NCBI GenBank assembly: GCA_036245805.1
Contig: BTRK01000001.1
Coordinates: 19,413,087-19,477,086 of the forward strand
Length of the DNA: 64,000 bases
From: Pristionchus mayeri
Lineage: Eukaryota > Nematoda > Chromadorea > Rhabditida > Neodiplogasteridae
Direction: 5' to 3'
Shown: positions 13,201-23,032 of the stretch, piece by piece
Layout of the letters: the number at the start of each line of letters is the position of its first letter
Numbering within the stretch: the stretch's first letter is position 1
Made by a program: the position numbers and the translations under genes
The notes under the pieces: model-generated
Seen by the model: the letters and a program-made list of their open reading frames with translations, nothing else
Told to the model about the DNA's origin: nothing
The model's database searches: none

Positions 13201-16200
13201 ACATCGAAATCAGTGTAATTCAAAGCTTCCTGATTAGATGATAGATGGAGGTCCCACATTTGTGTGTTTATCAGCATCAGCTACCCTCGAACTATCCCTC
13301 ATTAGCTTCACATAGTCATGGGATTCCTGAGAATTCAAAAGTGGTACTCCAAAAATAACCACTCAAAGTCAAATTTTTGTTCGGTGAGGTCAATATTCGG
13401 ATTTTTCGATAACTCTCATTTTTGAAAAGGGGATGACGCAAGGTCCCAAATTTCAGTAATGGTAAAATTACCCCATAAAGTGAGATTAAAGCGCCCCTGT
13501 ACAAAAGTCAGTCTCTATAACACAAAAGGCAGGAAACGTGCCAACTCAACTGTGATTTCTTTTCTACGTTGCTTTTTTGCTATTATCTAATCCTGGGAAT
13601 GAGTAAGCTAGCACCGCTTTCAATTAGTTTTTTGAAAAAGCATTCAAGGGGCTTCTCAATAATGTATGTGAAGATCTCCTGTCTATTTTCCATGAAAAGA
13701 AACAGCGAGCCCAACTCTTTCAAAATTTTCTTGAAAAAATCGTTCGTGGTTAACGTTCGATTTCTTACATGATACAAAAGCACGGCACAATTCGAACGTG
13801 TGATAATAAGTGTGAACCATACCCTTGCATTATGCTACGGATTAGTACTGAACGCATTTGAAGGACACTTTTTCGGTGACTTTGAATTGCACCTCCAAAA
13901 TTGGAAAAAACTTATGAATCAACCTAATAGCATTCATCATCATGACAATCAAATTTGACCATCGAAATTCGAATATTCCACATCTTCCTGTTTCCAGCAT
14001 TGGTGCAAAGCCCTAACTTTTGAGGTTAATTGTTAAAGCAACTCTTTATCTATTAGTATTCGGCTGCGCTAAGTCAGGTGATAGCTCCCATTTGAGGAAA
14101 TGTATTCATTCACCGAACACCAAAAATCGAAATTTTGGCTATGTTGACCCTTATTCAACAACACTGAAAATCAGTTGTTTCTAAAAGCAGAAAAGTGGTA
14201 AGTTCAAATGTTTCTCAATAATATGTAGCTCCATAGTGTATCATTTAAGAGCACATATTTAGAAGACAGTATGAATGATCTTCGAGGCTGGAAACGTTAT
14301 CGCTTGAGAAGTGTTAACTCGGAAATAGTTGAATTCAATTATTATTATGAAAATCGTGTTATGTTGAGGCAGGAACGACATATGGCCTATTTTTCGAAAC
14401 AACTGTAAATGGGGTTCTTACTACACTACATTAGAATGAACAGTCATTTTTCCCCACAAAATACGAGAAGCGAAAACTATTTTTCGTAAATAGTGAAAAT
14501 GTCAGAAATGGCTAAACTTAAATTTTTCGTATGCACGAAAAGCATGAAGCGATTTGAACATATGATTATATTGGCCAAGTCAATCAATAATATGCACCCT
14601 TGAGCTAGCTTGAAATCATTAACGAAACAGATTTTAGGAGGCGTCAAACATCGTGGTCCAAATCTACAATTACTTTCTTTCCAGCCTAATATTATTTCTT
14701 TCATCCCAGGGCTACAACCTCTTCGCTCTGTTCTGGACGCAGTGCTTCGTGACTGCCCTCGGACAGATCGCACTCGCTGGTATGATTACCTTGACTAATT
14801 CATCATTATTTAAAGAAGGAATTTGCTAAACAACCTTAGTTTCTCACTCATTATGCTCGCGAGAACGTTGAGTTAAAAATGTTGAGTTAAAAACTCGAAT
14901 GTCCGGGTGAAGAAAAATATATTTCATTAGTTGGTCTAATATCGAATGAGATCTCTCTCAGCGATACCATTGGGTCAAACGCTATCGAATGAGGAAAGAA
15001 ATTTGAACGAATTACTGTCCCTAAAATTTATATTTTGATATTTCGATTCTCAGGCGCTTTCGCGTCTCACTACTGGGCCGTAGACAAGAACAAGGACGTG
15101 CCCACCTTCCCCGTCTTCCGCTCGCTCTACATTGCATTCCGGTTTGACCTATACCTCGATTATCGATTCAAAGTTTCTACCGATACCGTAACATTACAGG
15201 TACCACATCGGCTCGCTCGCCTTCGGTTCACTCCTCATCGCGATCACGAAGTGATTATATTTTGATATTTCGAAAATTACAACACTTTCAGGTTCATTCG
15301 CGCGATTCTCGACTGGATGGACAAGAAGGCGCAGACTACGCAGAATTTCGTGCTGCACTACATACTCATGTAGGGTCCCGGGAAGATTGTTGGAATTCTG
15401 TAGCCATCTGTAAATATCGATTTTTAGTGCGCTCAAGTGCTGCTTCTGGTGCATGGAAGTCTTCCTCAAGTTCCTCACGAAGAATGCATACATTATGGTG
15501 AGTAGAAGGAATGAATACCTCGGTTTTTCTGAATTGTTCATTAGATTTACGCTTCGCTTAAACATTTCCTGTTTTTAGTAACTGAAAAATACGGGGTTTT
15601 CAAATATCAAATCCTACATTCTCAGATGGCAATCTACGGCAAGAACTTCTTCACTTCTGCCAAGGATTCCTTCGGACTGCTCGCGAGGAATGTAGTTCGC
15701 GCCGTAGTCATTTGCAATGTGAGTTGATGATCTGACCCAGCGAACTCTAGATTACCCCATCATAAAGCTACCGTACCCTACCGTACCCCTATCGTACCCA
15801 GGTGACATCCTTCCTTCTCTTCCTTGGCAAGGCAGTCATCGCTGTGGGAATGGGCGCCTGCTCGTACTACTACTTCTCCGGTCTCTGGATCATCGATGGA
15901 CTCCCGCGCATTGAGGTACCGTAACCTTGACTCTACAGTACGCTACCGTACTCCTTGCAGCTCTATTATTACTTCGTTCCCATCATCATTACTGTACTCG
16001 GGTCGTACTTCATCGCCTCGTGCTTCTTCGACACGTACGAAATGGCTGTGAAGACGACTTTCATCTGCTTCTGTAAGTCGACTACCGTAACGCCAAAACA
16101 ATCGCGGTGGGACCCAGAAACTCGCGAAAACCCTGCAATTTTTAGTGGAAGACAGCGAGCAGAACGACGGAAGCGCCGCGAAGCCATACTTCATGTCGGA

Positions 16201-16249
16201 TAACCTGAAGAATATCCTCGGAGTGCATAACGAGGGTGCAAAGATCTGA
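4246..16249 (+). CDS. chtl-1: Choline transporter-like protein (CTL/SLC44 family)
   Basis: A complete gene of about 26 exons, about 724 aa with the 5'-most exon (4246-4271, MSKNNLAKR). Later exons include 8842-8915, 9052-9145, 9286-9367, 9537-9608, 9778-9898, 10231-10394, 11832-11914, 14710-14779, 15428-15497, 15626-15718, 15802-15915, 15961-16072 and 16146-16249. Family landmarks in order: GCTDVCCALLFF (TM1), NPERLIHPTDSLGRTCG, the Cys-rich loop ending in CGISCDCRTLG, GQIALAGAFASHYWA, RYHIGSLAFGSLLIAI, KCCFWCMEVFLKFL, NAYIM and AIYGKNFFTSAKDSF, then LEDSEQNDGSAAKPYFMS near the C-terminus. Phase agrees at the junctions I checked. It is a ten-span membrane protein for choline or related uptake. 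The longest coding intron is 12082-14709; a GC-AG intron follows exon 8842-8915. The N-terminal exon is uncertain, the rest is firm. Confidence 0.94.
8253..8566 (+). CDS. Candidate alternative first exon of chtl-1 (Pro-rich N-terminus)
   Basis: A GC-rich ORF beginning MTKKRLPPPLMAPPPPPL, about 105 aa, rich in Pro, Ala and Arg. It ends ATGAGGAG|GTTATG in phase 2, exactly the phase needed to join the CTL exon at 8842, giving MRR-GCTDVCC. The upstream exon at 4246-4271 has the same phase, so the two would be alternative cytoplasmic N-termini from separate promoters. The start is preceded by three overlapping copies of the AAAGATCAAAG-type motif (8232-8252). The donor GTTATG is weak, and CTL proteins do not usually carry such a long proline-rich leader, so this could be an unrelated ORF. 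Confidence 0.4.
8651..8788. repeat. Fold-back (MITE-like) inverted repeat
   Basis: CAAAAGTTTCTCAGTGGGATC near 8651 is mirrored by GATCCCACTGGGAAACTTTTG ending at 8788. The pairing continues inward through ACCAACTGGGACATTCCACTG and its imperfect complement, giving arms of about 50 bp around a short loop. It lies in the intron just before the TM1 exon of chtl-1. No clear target-site duplication was found, so mobile-element origin is inferred from structure only. Confidence 0.65.
8916..9051 (+). other. GC-AG intron in chtl-1
   Basis: The exon ending GGAATAG is followed by GCAAGC, with no GT usable in frame. Splicing at AG|GCAAGC to TTTCAG|CCTTTATG restores the frame and joins VVAGI to AFMWGNPERL, as expected in CTL proteins. 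This is the standard rare GC donor context. Confidence 0.75.
11311..11330 (+). repeat. (GA)n microsatellite at a splice acceptor
   Basis: Ten GA units directly precede the exon ATGACTGCAGCAATC of chtl-1, so the acceptor AG must be chosen from within the repeat. Length changes here could shift the acceptor. Confidence 0.7.
12082..14709 (+). other. Largest coding intron of chtl-1
   Basis: 2.6 kb, AT-rich, between the exon ending KVAWLQ and the exon starting GYNLFALFW. It contains scattered short ORFs on both strands, but none with splice borders or family similarity. It may hold degraded transposon sequence: related GTGATTCGGATTTGGCTC-type strings occur near 12450 and 12960. No element can be delimited. 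Confidence 0.5.
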
Positions 16250-16761
16250 CCTACCGATGACCTACCGTAATCTAGTGATCATGACTCAACTTTAATCGAC
16301 ATTCCCCAGTACCAAGTAGACAACTCCACACCCAAATCAGTCCCCGATCAACGGGTACCCTTGAACAAAAACATGTAGAACCGTTGTATACCGTAATCCG
16401 TATACAGCCACGTCATCTTTCGAAGTTTAATCTAACCTTTTTTGAATCTGCAACAGCTTTTCCCCTTCAATTCGCATGATCTCAATGCTGTGAATTCCTT
16501 TCATTTTACTGTGAGCAAGTTCTGTTGTGAGTTTCGATAAAATGTAATCCAATTGTCTCTGAACCTCCTACTGATTAGTTAGGAGTGGGTCTTCGCATGA
16601 TGTGTCTTGGACTACAAGGAAATAGGGACGGAAATGGACGTGAACAAATGGTAGTATGTAAATAAAGGAGATTTTTAGAGACACAGATTAGAGTAAGTCA
16701 ATGTGTCGAAATAAAATAATATTTATCGCAATCATTGGAAGGAGAATTTGAGAATGCATGT
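16250..16761. other. Convergent 3' region between chtl-1 and the secreted-protein gene
   Basis: Both genes end here, tail to tail. AATAAA-like signals are visible at about 16661 (AATAAAGGAG, + strand) and in the reverse direction further right. No other feature seen. Confidence 0.5.
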
Positions 16762-17201
16762 TCATTTCGCATGAGTCTCTCCATCTTCAGATGTTTCGAG
16801 TGTTTCTCCATAGCAGCAAACTCGAAAAGATCAAACATCCTATTTTGATCACTGTAATTTGTTTGTTATTGAATTGATCTAATCCGAATCTACTCACACG
16901 CCGAGTACTCTAGCCACGTGCGATAGATGATTATTGCGACTTGTTCACTATCTACACTGAAGAGTTGCCATTGTTTAGTAGCTTTAGAACGAAACTCACG
17001 ATTGTTCCAATGGAAAATCAATGCGAGTCACTTTATGGATAATTTCAGAATCGATCTCGTGCGATGGAGCTATTCCTTCGTCCGATTCTATCTGAAAAAA
17101 AGATGTTTTATAGTTCAGAAGGAAAGGACTACCTGAATATATTCGACATTTGAAATTACAAGGAGAAGAAGAAAGATTGGTACGATTCCGAGCCTCAGCA
17201 T
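16762..17201 (-). CDS. Small secreted protein, 92 aa, family unknown
   Basis: Four exons on the minus strand: 17133-17201, 17000-17091, 16898-16956 and 16762-16820, with all phases matching (0, 2, 1). The first exon encodes a textbook signal peptide, MLRLGIVPIFLLLLVISNVE. It is followed by an acidic segment (IESDEGIAPSHEIDSE), then QVAIIIYRTWLEYSAFCCYG and a hydrophilic tail ending ETHAK. The only two Cys are adjacent (FCCYG). Donors are GTAGTC, GTGAGT and GTGAGT; acceptors include TTTTTTTCAG. The last acceptor (TTTTCGAG) is the weakest. It could be a peptide precursor, but there are no dibasic cleavage sites, so no processing is claimed. I do not recognise the family. Confidence 0.65.
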
Positions 17202-17835
17202 GTAACTGCCTGCAGAAACTGTTCTCATTAATTCGTTCACAATTTAGACAGTGATTCACCGTTTCCGTTCATTCCCCTTTTTTTCACTCAGCACAGCAAA
17301 TGAGATAGCACCCGTAATAAGGAATTACTATGACGTATTCTCTACACTAAGTCATGGAAGCAGCGAACGACACAGTCAAGAGTACGAACTGAGTTACCTT
17401 CTCCTATGGAAGAGGACGAATACCTCGAATCGTGGAGGGAAATTAATTGGGAAGAGAGAGGAAGGGAAACGGAGAGGTTCAGGGTGCGAAGGGACTACAA
17501 TCCATCAGCCTGCACAAAAAGTAGATTCTGAAGAGGGAGCGGGCGCTGACTCGGAATGGATTTAGGTAAATTTTCGCGCCGAAAATATGGGATATCGAAG
17601 ATGTTTTCCCTGGAAGGAACTATCGTTCATTCATATCAGCAGCATCTCATAGCTCAATACATCTACTGGTCTGAGGACAAAAGACTTCTAAAGGATTGTA
17701 GGTTTATCGTGAACCCTCGCATATTAACTGTTACAATGTAATTACTCTAAAGACTACCCTTGTTTTCTCCTTCATTGTTTATTGCAGTGTCCTCTTTTCA
17801 GTTGCTCTAAATACATTCAGACTCGTTCGACCAGG
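17202..17835. other. Intergenic, no gene seen
   Basis: Upstream of the secreted-protein gene on the minus strand. Short plus-strand ORFs (17251-17565, 17556-17741) lack splice context and family features. Probably promoter sequence. Confidence 0.45.
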
Positions 17836-18262
17836 GAGGAGGAGAGGGAGAGGAGGAGGGAGAGAGGGGGGGGGGAGAAGAGAGGGAGAGGAGAAGAGGA
17901 GAGGATGATGAAGAGGGAGAGGAAAAGGAAGAAGAGAAGGAGAGGAGAAGAGAAGAGGAAGATGAGAGGAAGAGGAGAAGAGGAAAATGCGAGGGAGAAG
18001 ATGAGGAAGAGAAGAGGGAGAGGAGAAGGAAGAAGAGAGGAAGAGAGGAAGAGGATAAGGAAGAAGAGAGGGAGAGGAGAATGGAGAGGAGAAGGGAGAG
18101 GAGAGGGAAGAAGAGAGGGAGAAGGAGAGGGAGAGGGGAAGGAAGAGGGGAGGGAGAAGACGAAGAAGAGGAGAGGGAGCAGAGGAGGAAGAGGAGGAAG
18201 AGGAGGAAAAGAAGAGGAGGGAGAAGAGAGGAGAGGAGAAGAGAGGAGAGGAGAGGGAGAAG
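17836..18262. repeat. Polypurine (GGAGA/GAAGA) low-complexity tract
   Basis: Roughly 430 bp in which the plus strand is almost only A and G, in irregular units such as GAGGAAGAG and GGGAGAGGAG. Overlapping Arg/Glu-rich and Ser/Pro/Leu-rich ORFs on both strands here are artefacts of composition. Such mirror-symmetric purine runs can form triplex structures, which is not testable from sequence alone. Confidence 0.9.
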
Positions 18263-18994
18263 TGGAGGAATAACAGTCTAAGGGAACTAATCGCTCTTCG
18301 ACCTTCCGAAGAAGCGACATCATCACTAGTCGATCTATTGCCTGCTCTACCATACCCCTCCACAATCGTGGGTCAATTTGAGGACGGGGACAACCTTGAA
18401 GGGAGAGTCGAACGTGGCACTGAATCGAAATATTCCTTCCGAATCCGATCTCGACTTTGCCTTTTCGATATCACTCAAACATCAAAGATCATTTCCGAGT
18501 TGATCTACGAGTTCTCGTGACTCCTCTTTGAGGAGTATCTCAATTTTGGCATCGGCGAATGTCGACGCATCAGTTTCCCTGATAAAGTAACCTGCTTTAC
18601 GAGTCCAACGACTACAGTAATCCACGTGACAACAAATCCAAGCACAATAGGCTAGGCCATTCTGATGGTCGTTCGAGAAATTCGGAAATCTTGAAGAAAT
18701 TGAAGAGCCAAAGATGAAAGTTTCCAAGTGGAAACTCTGAATCAGAATAAATAAATTCTACAAAGTAGCAGCAAAGGAGAGAAGAGAGAGAAGGAGAATG
18801 TTGGAAAGAGTGAGAAGGATGGGAAGGAATACGTGCAAAGCATACAACTCCGAACGATGACGATATTTTCTATCGTATTTATATTTTCTCGATCAAAGAT
18901 CAGACTAGACCCATTTCACTGTTTTCTGTTATACTGTGTTTGTTGTGTGGATGCTACAGTACTCGAATGGAAAGATTCTCTTTCTCTGGTTGGT
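18263..18994. other. Intergenic, with a possible unresolved minus-strand exon
   Basis: On the minus strand, 18505-18600 reads ETDASTFADAKIEILLKEES and then ends at a stop; TTTATCAG precedes it. A hydrophobic stretch (PIVLGFVVTWITVVVGL) occurs in another frame just upstream. No start codon and phase-consistent set of exons could be found, so no gene is called. A GATCAAAGATC motif occurs at 18892. Confidence 0.3.
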
Positions 18995-19432
18995 CTATGC
19001 AGCCTTCATGGGGAGGATCACTTCTCCCTGCTGGGCTCCAGCTGCGAACGGCGCCTTCGGGTCAGTCTCCTCGGCCGGGACCTCCGCCCACTGCACCACC
19101 AGCTTGTCCTGAACGGGAGATTACTGTAGGAGATGGAAGAGGCTACGATAGGACAGGGAATACCGTACATCCTTGGGCGGTCCGTCGACTCTCATGATCT
19201 CCAGAGGAGCATCCGCCTTGGGTTCGATGAAGCCGAAAACGGGCTTGACACGATAGCATTGGTTGTTCGATGTTTTCACCTGAAGAGGGGTGCGATACGG
19301 TACGACTACGGTACTCTGATGATACCGTACCTTGAAGGCAAGTTTGGATTCCGAAGACGAGACGATCTTGACTGTAGCGGAGCCTCCAGTGGCAGGGAAG
19401 GACGTCTCGGCGGGGTCGATATTCAGAGACAT
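18995..19432 (-). CDS. Sperm-specific family class P (SSP) MSP-domain protein
   Basis: Three exons: 19331-19432, 19169-19279 and 18995-19108, giving 108 aa with introns of 51 and 60 bp. The protein begins MSLNIDPAETSFPATGGSA, contains SNNQCYRVKPVFGFIEP and ends QQGEVILPMKAA. This is the single-MSP-fold layout and length of the small SSP family. These are cytosolic, sperm-enriched proteins related to major sperm protein. Both donors are GTACGGTA, that is, the dispersed motif itself forms the splice site, and intron 1 contains several copies of it. Full-length and intact. Sperm expression is inferred from family only. Confidence 0.88.
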
Positions 19433-21304
19433 TTCTGGAGGGAGAGGAGTACGGTAAGTAGGGAGGGGAGGGGGTAGGGGATCCTCCAGAATGGAGAGAG
19501 GGAGAGGGGGGGAGGGGTGGAGAGGATACCTCGAGGAGACCACTCGGATGAAGAAGGAAGGTTGAGAATGGATGGAGAATGAAGAATCGATCACTTTTAT
19601 ACCAGGTGAAGATGCAAATGAAGGATGAATCGATCGAGATTAGACTAATTAAATTTATATTCAAATATTTAATCGGATGGATCGATTCATCTTCGATCGA
19701 TCGAGATCTTTACTAAGATTCTTTAGGAATCGAAGGTGTTTTCTCTTGAGAAGGAGGTTGCTCGATCCTGATATTACGGTGGATTGATCGATTCATCTAC
19801 AGTATCTCACGGTGCATCAAGCATCTGCGCGTTCGCAATCTCCCACTTGACCTCTGCTAATCTTCTCTCGATTGATTTCCGAACAAAATCCTCTTTGGAA
19901 AAGCACCATAATCCACTGAGTCAGTACTCGATCGACTACCGTACTCTCAAAGAATACAGTAACCTTTGATCGATTGGGTAGGTTATATGTTGTCCTCACT
20001 CAGCAGCGAAGAAGAAGCAGAATTCGCACTTCCCCCATTTTCTTTGAACACTCAGTTGTAGAACAGAAGCATTTGACGACCAAGGCATTCGAATCTGAAT
20101 CGATCGATGAAAGAAGAAAAGGTGGAGTGATCTACCCTCATCGGGAATTACGGCAGGTGAACAGAGGGAGTCACGGGCTGATCCTTTGAGCAGATTACAA
20201 CAGTTGAGAAAATGGACTGGAGAAGAGAGGTACGGTAAGGAAGGGTAGGTCAACGAGTACCTCTCCAAGAGTGCTCAGACACACACCGCATTATTCTTGC
20301 ATTGGTTCTTGAGAGTGGAGCCGTTGAAGTCGATCTCACTGTAGATGGAGAGAGGGGAAGGGGGATATTCCCGTTGGACGAGGAAGGAGGAGAGGGAGAC
20401 CAGACGTTCATAGGAGAGACCGATCAAGAGAGGGGAAGGGAGTGTTATTAAGCAGATCGACTCGTCCTTACTCTTAATCTATGTCTCCATTCTCTGTTTC
20501 ATAGCATGTCTATTCTGATCTTCCTCTATTTCTTTTTGCCTCCTCCGTCGGTGGTGGCACAACCAAAACCTGGCCCCAGGGCGGCGCTGGGGTGCCAGTA
20601 CGCCGGGTGGAGGCCATCAGGGGACGGAGAGGCAGGTCCTTATGGAACCCGAGAGGGAACGGAAGGGATGCCCAATGGGCCATTCAGGGATGGGCCAAAC
20701 CATCGATGCACACATTACTATGTACATGGCACCGAAGAAGGGGAGGAAAGCGAGCGTACTCCTAGGCGCGGCGCTCTCTATACGCGACGGGGTAGAGCAA
20801 GCGGGGGGAGGCGCAGGAAGGGGGCGGAGCTTCGCGCGGCAACTTCGTTGTGAGTCTCTCTCTGAATTGAGTGGATGCATGAGCGAAAGAGTGTGGTGAG
20901 AATTCAGGGAAAGCAACACTATTCACACTGCTTCTTGCGCTGCTTCTGCAAGTTCTTTCCTTGCCTCTGATGTGCAAGTTGGAGAGGGAAGGGGAGAATA
21001 CCGATTCGGCTTCTCAGCAGACAAATCCCAGGTATAGACTCTTTTTGTCGCTACGCCATATGAGAAGAAGCTAAGTGAAATAACACATGGAGAGAAGTCC
21101 AAAGGCGAGGATAGTATTATGTTGCTGGTCTTTCGTGAGTATTCTGTGCAACTGGACGGGGACCGAGAGTACATCCGGTTTATACGAAAGACACGCGACA
21201 AGAAATGCGGTTGATCAGCGAGATGTGAACGACGAGTGGGCGGAGTCTCCCAGCTGACATCTGGGAAGAGACGATGAGAGGGGCAGAGAGATCAAAGATC
21301 ACAC
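19433..21304. other. Region with only fragmentary coding signal
   Basis: Upstream of the SSP gene. Three minus-strand stretches look exon-like but could not be joined: 20275-20340 (EIDFNGSTLKNQCKNNAVCV, stop, preceded by CCATCTACAG), the Gly/Pro-rich stretch at 20526-20700, and 20923-21060, which ends ARKELAEAAQEAV. They may belong to one or more poorly resolved genes or pseudogenes. Confidence 0.35.
20526..20700 (-). pseudogene. Gly/Pro-rich ORF with an in-frame stop
   Basis: Minus-strand reading gives FGPSLNGPLGIPSVPSRVP, then a TAA at 20640-20642, then GPASPSPDGLHPAYWHPSAA and a tail of GFGCATTDGGGKKK before a stop at 20526. Composition and tail look like a real small protein, and one stop codon breaks it. 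It could also be two exons whose splice sites I cannot identify, or chance in GC-rich DNA. Confidence 0.3.
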
Positions 21305-21624
21305 CTATCGTTGGATGGTGATATTCTCGTAGTTGCCATCCGTCACGTCGGGCGGGGACTCGGCCTCTGCAGATGTAAGAGATCAAACTACAGAGATCAA
21401 ACTAGAGAGATCAGAGATTAACGATCAAACTAAAGGGATATGAGATCAAACTACAAAAGAGATGAACTACAGTAATCAGAGCTGTCAAGCTACGAAGATC
21501 CGAGAGCAAAGGTCAAAGTGCAAAGATCAAAGATCAACTCACTGCTTCCGTTCTTGCCCTTCTTGTTCCCGTCGGCCTTCGCCTTCCCCTCTCCATTCTT
21601 CTTCTTGCAGCAGCACGCGCCCAT
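21305..21624 (-). CDS. 47-aa microprotein, probably N-terminally lipidated
   Basis: Two exons, 21543-21624 and 21305-21366, joined in phase (AAG codon split 1/2), with donor GTGAGT and acceptor CATCTGCAG. The protein starts MGACCCKKKNGEGKAKADG: Gly2 fits the N-myristoylation signal, Cys4-6 are potential palmitoylation sites, and the Lys-rich stretch would favour a membrane surface. The C-terminus is SPPDVTDGNYENITIQR. The arrangement resembles dual-lipid-anchored signalling adaptors or copper-type Cys clusters, but the family is not recognised. The intron and both flanks are packed with GATCAAAGATC/GATCAAACTA repeats. Small size makes the call provisional; the clean splice junction and codon use support it. 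Confidence 0.6.
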
Positions 21625-21660
21625 CTACAAAGATCAAAGATCAGAATGAGGGAAACTGAC
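21366..21660. repeat. Cluster of GATCAAA(GATC) short repeats
   Basis: About a dozen copies of GATCAAAGATCA, AGATCAAACTA and close variants across the intron and 5' flank of the microprotein gene. The same motif occurs singly near 8232, 10930, 11043, 18892, 27960, 34564, 37066, 42640 and 61972. Confidence 0.75.
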
Positions 21661-23032
21661 AGTTCTCCTAGCTCGTCCACTCCCACCGAGAAGAAGACCG
21701 CGTCTCGCCCGCGAGAGATACGAAAGTGAGGGGAGGAAGAGGGAGGGAGACAGAGATCTCTCTCTCCCCCTCACGTCGACAACTTTATTTGAATCATTGA
21801 AATTTTGTTTGTTGTTTACGCACTATTATTTTGAAGAGATGGACAACTGAATGGGGTGAGAAGCAGCACGATAAGACAACATGTCTTTATCAGTTAAAAC
21901 ACGATTTCAGAAGCAGCTACCTCTGAATACACTCGTCAGCTACAGACTTCAGATCACACTGTCGCCTCATTTTATAGATTCCCGAGTGTGGGTTACTGTA
22001 GTTCTTTTCATCTCCGTCCGTCCGACAAATCTTCAATCTGCTGTTTACCTTCGTTCGTTCGTTCGGTATGGCTCACAATATGAGACTGATTGTGAGGAAA
22101 GGGGAACTAAATAATGTCGCCCATATCTCTATTGTCTAGTGAGTTCAGTGCATGAAGGAGTGGAATCGGGAGAAATAAGTGGGGTGACGAGTAAGTCATC
22201 ATGAAGAAGTGGAGAGTGAGATGGATGCTTTTGCATTCTTTCACACATACACTAACTAGAAGAGGGAGATGCTCTGCTCTTCTAACAGGGAACAGTAACC
22301 GAGCATGCCCATGCAGGGATTCAACGTGCGTCTATACCCCAACCTCTTCATAACAATCAGGGAGGTATAATCAGACTATGAAGCCCCAACCACCTGTCAA
22401 TATCAGTTCGTAAAATAATAAACACACCGAGGCATAAGCAAGTCAACTGCCATGAGGAACACAAACAATCCCGTGTAAAAGAAGCAATTTATCACTTAAT
22501 TTAGCAGCGAGAAACCATTCCACCATAGTTAATTTTCGGACAAGAACGCGTATCAAATGAGGAATGCGTGGGGGTGAGGAGTGGAGGAGTGACGATAGAT
22601 ACTACCGCACCCTCTCAGCCTCAACGCCCACCATTAACCCAGAAGGCATAATTTAAAGGGAAGAGAGTGAAGTGTAAGCACGATACGACGGAATGGGGCG
22701 AAAATCGTGGAATTCAGTGTGGAAAGGGGGGCAAAGTGGGAAGGGGTCGGAACTTTTACAAACAGCTTTTTTTCTTTCCTATCACAAGAGGTGAAGGGTA
22801 ATGGGGTACAGACTACTCTATTTAACCTTTTCAAACGAGAGAATCGGGGATACAAAATGATTTGACGGGTTCAGGGAAGAGGAGGGAGGGAACTGCGAGT
22901 CGAAGAGTGCGGGCTCTGATCGAGTAGCCGATGTCGCTGCAACGGAATCAATCAATGCAGTCGACTACAGTAACAATTTCAATCTATATTTACTGTAGCC
23001 CATCAATCGATATTCAGTCCCTGTATTGTACC
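21661..23032. other. Intergenic, no gene seen
   Basis: Between the microprotein gene and the profilin 3' end (both minus). Short ORFs only. It should contain the microprotein promoter and the profilin 3' UTR. Confidence 0.5.

Noticed and set aside
12962..13237. Possible THAP-like start (MVKMCFVYS...FHHK) in the chtl-1 intron
   Set aside because: Lacks the second Cys pair and AVPTIF motif; no supporting sequence around it.
17779..18365. Long overlapping ORFs on both strands (Arg/Glu-rich and Ser/Pro/Leu-rich)
   Set aside because: Produced by the polypurine tract; no splice sites or family similarity.
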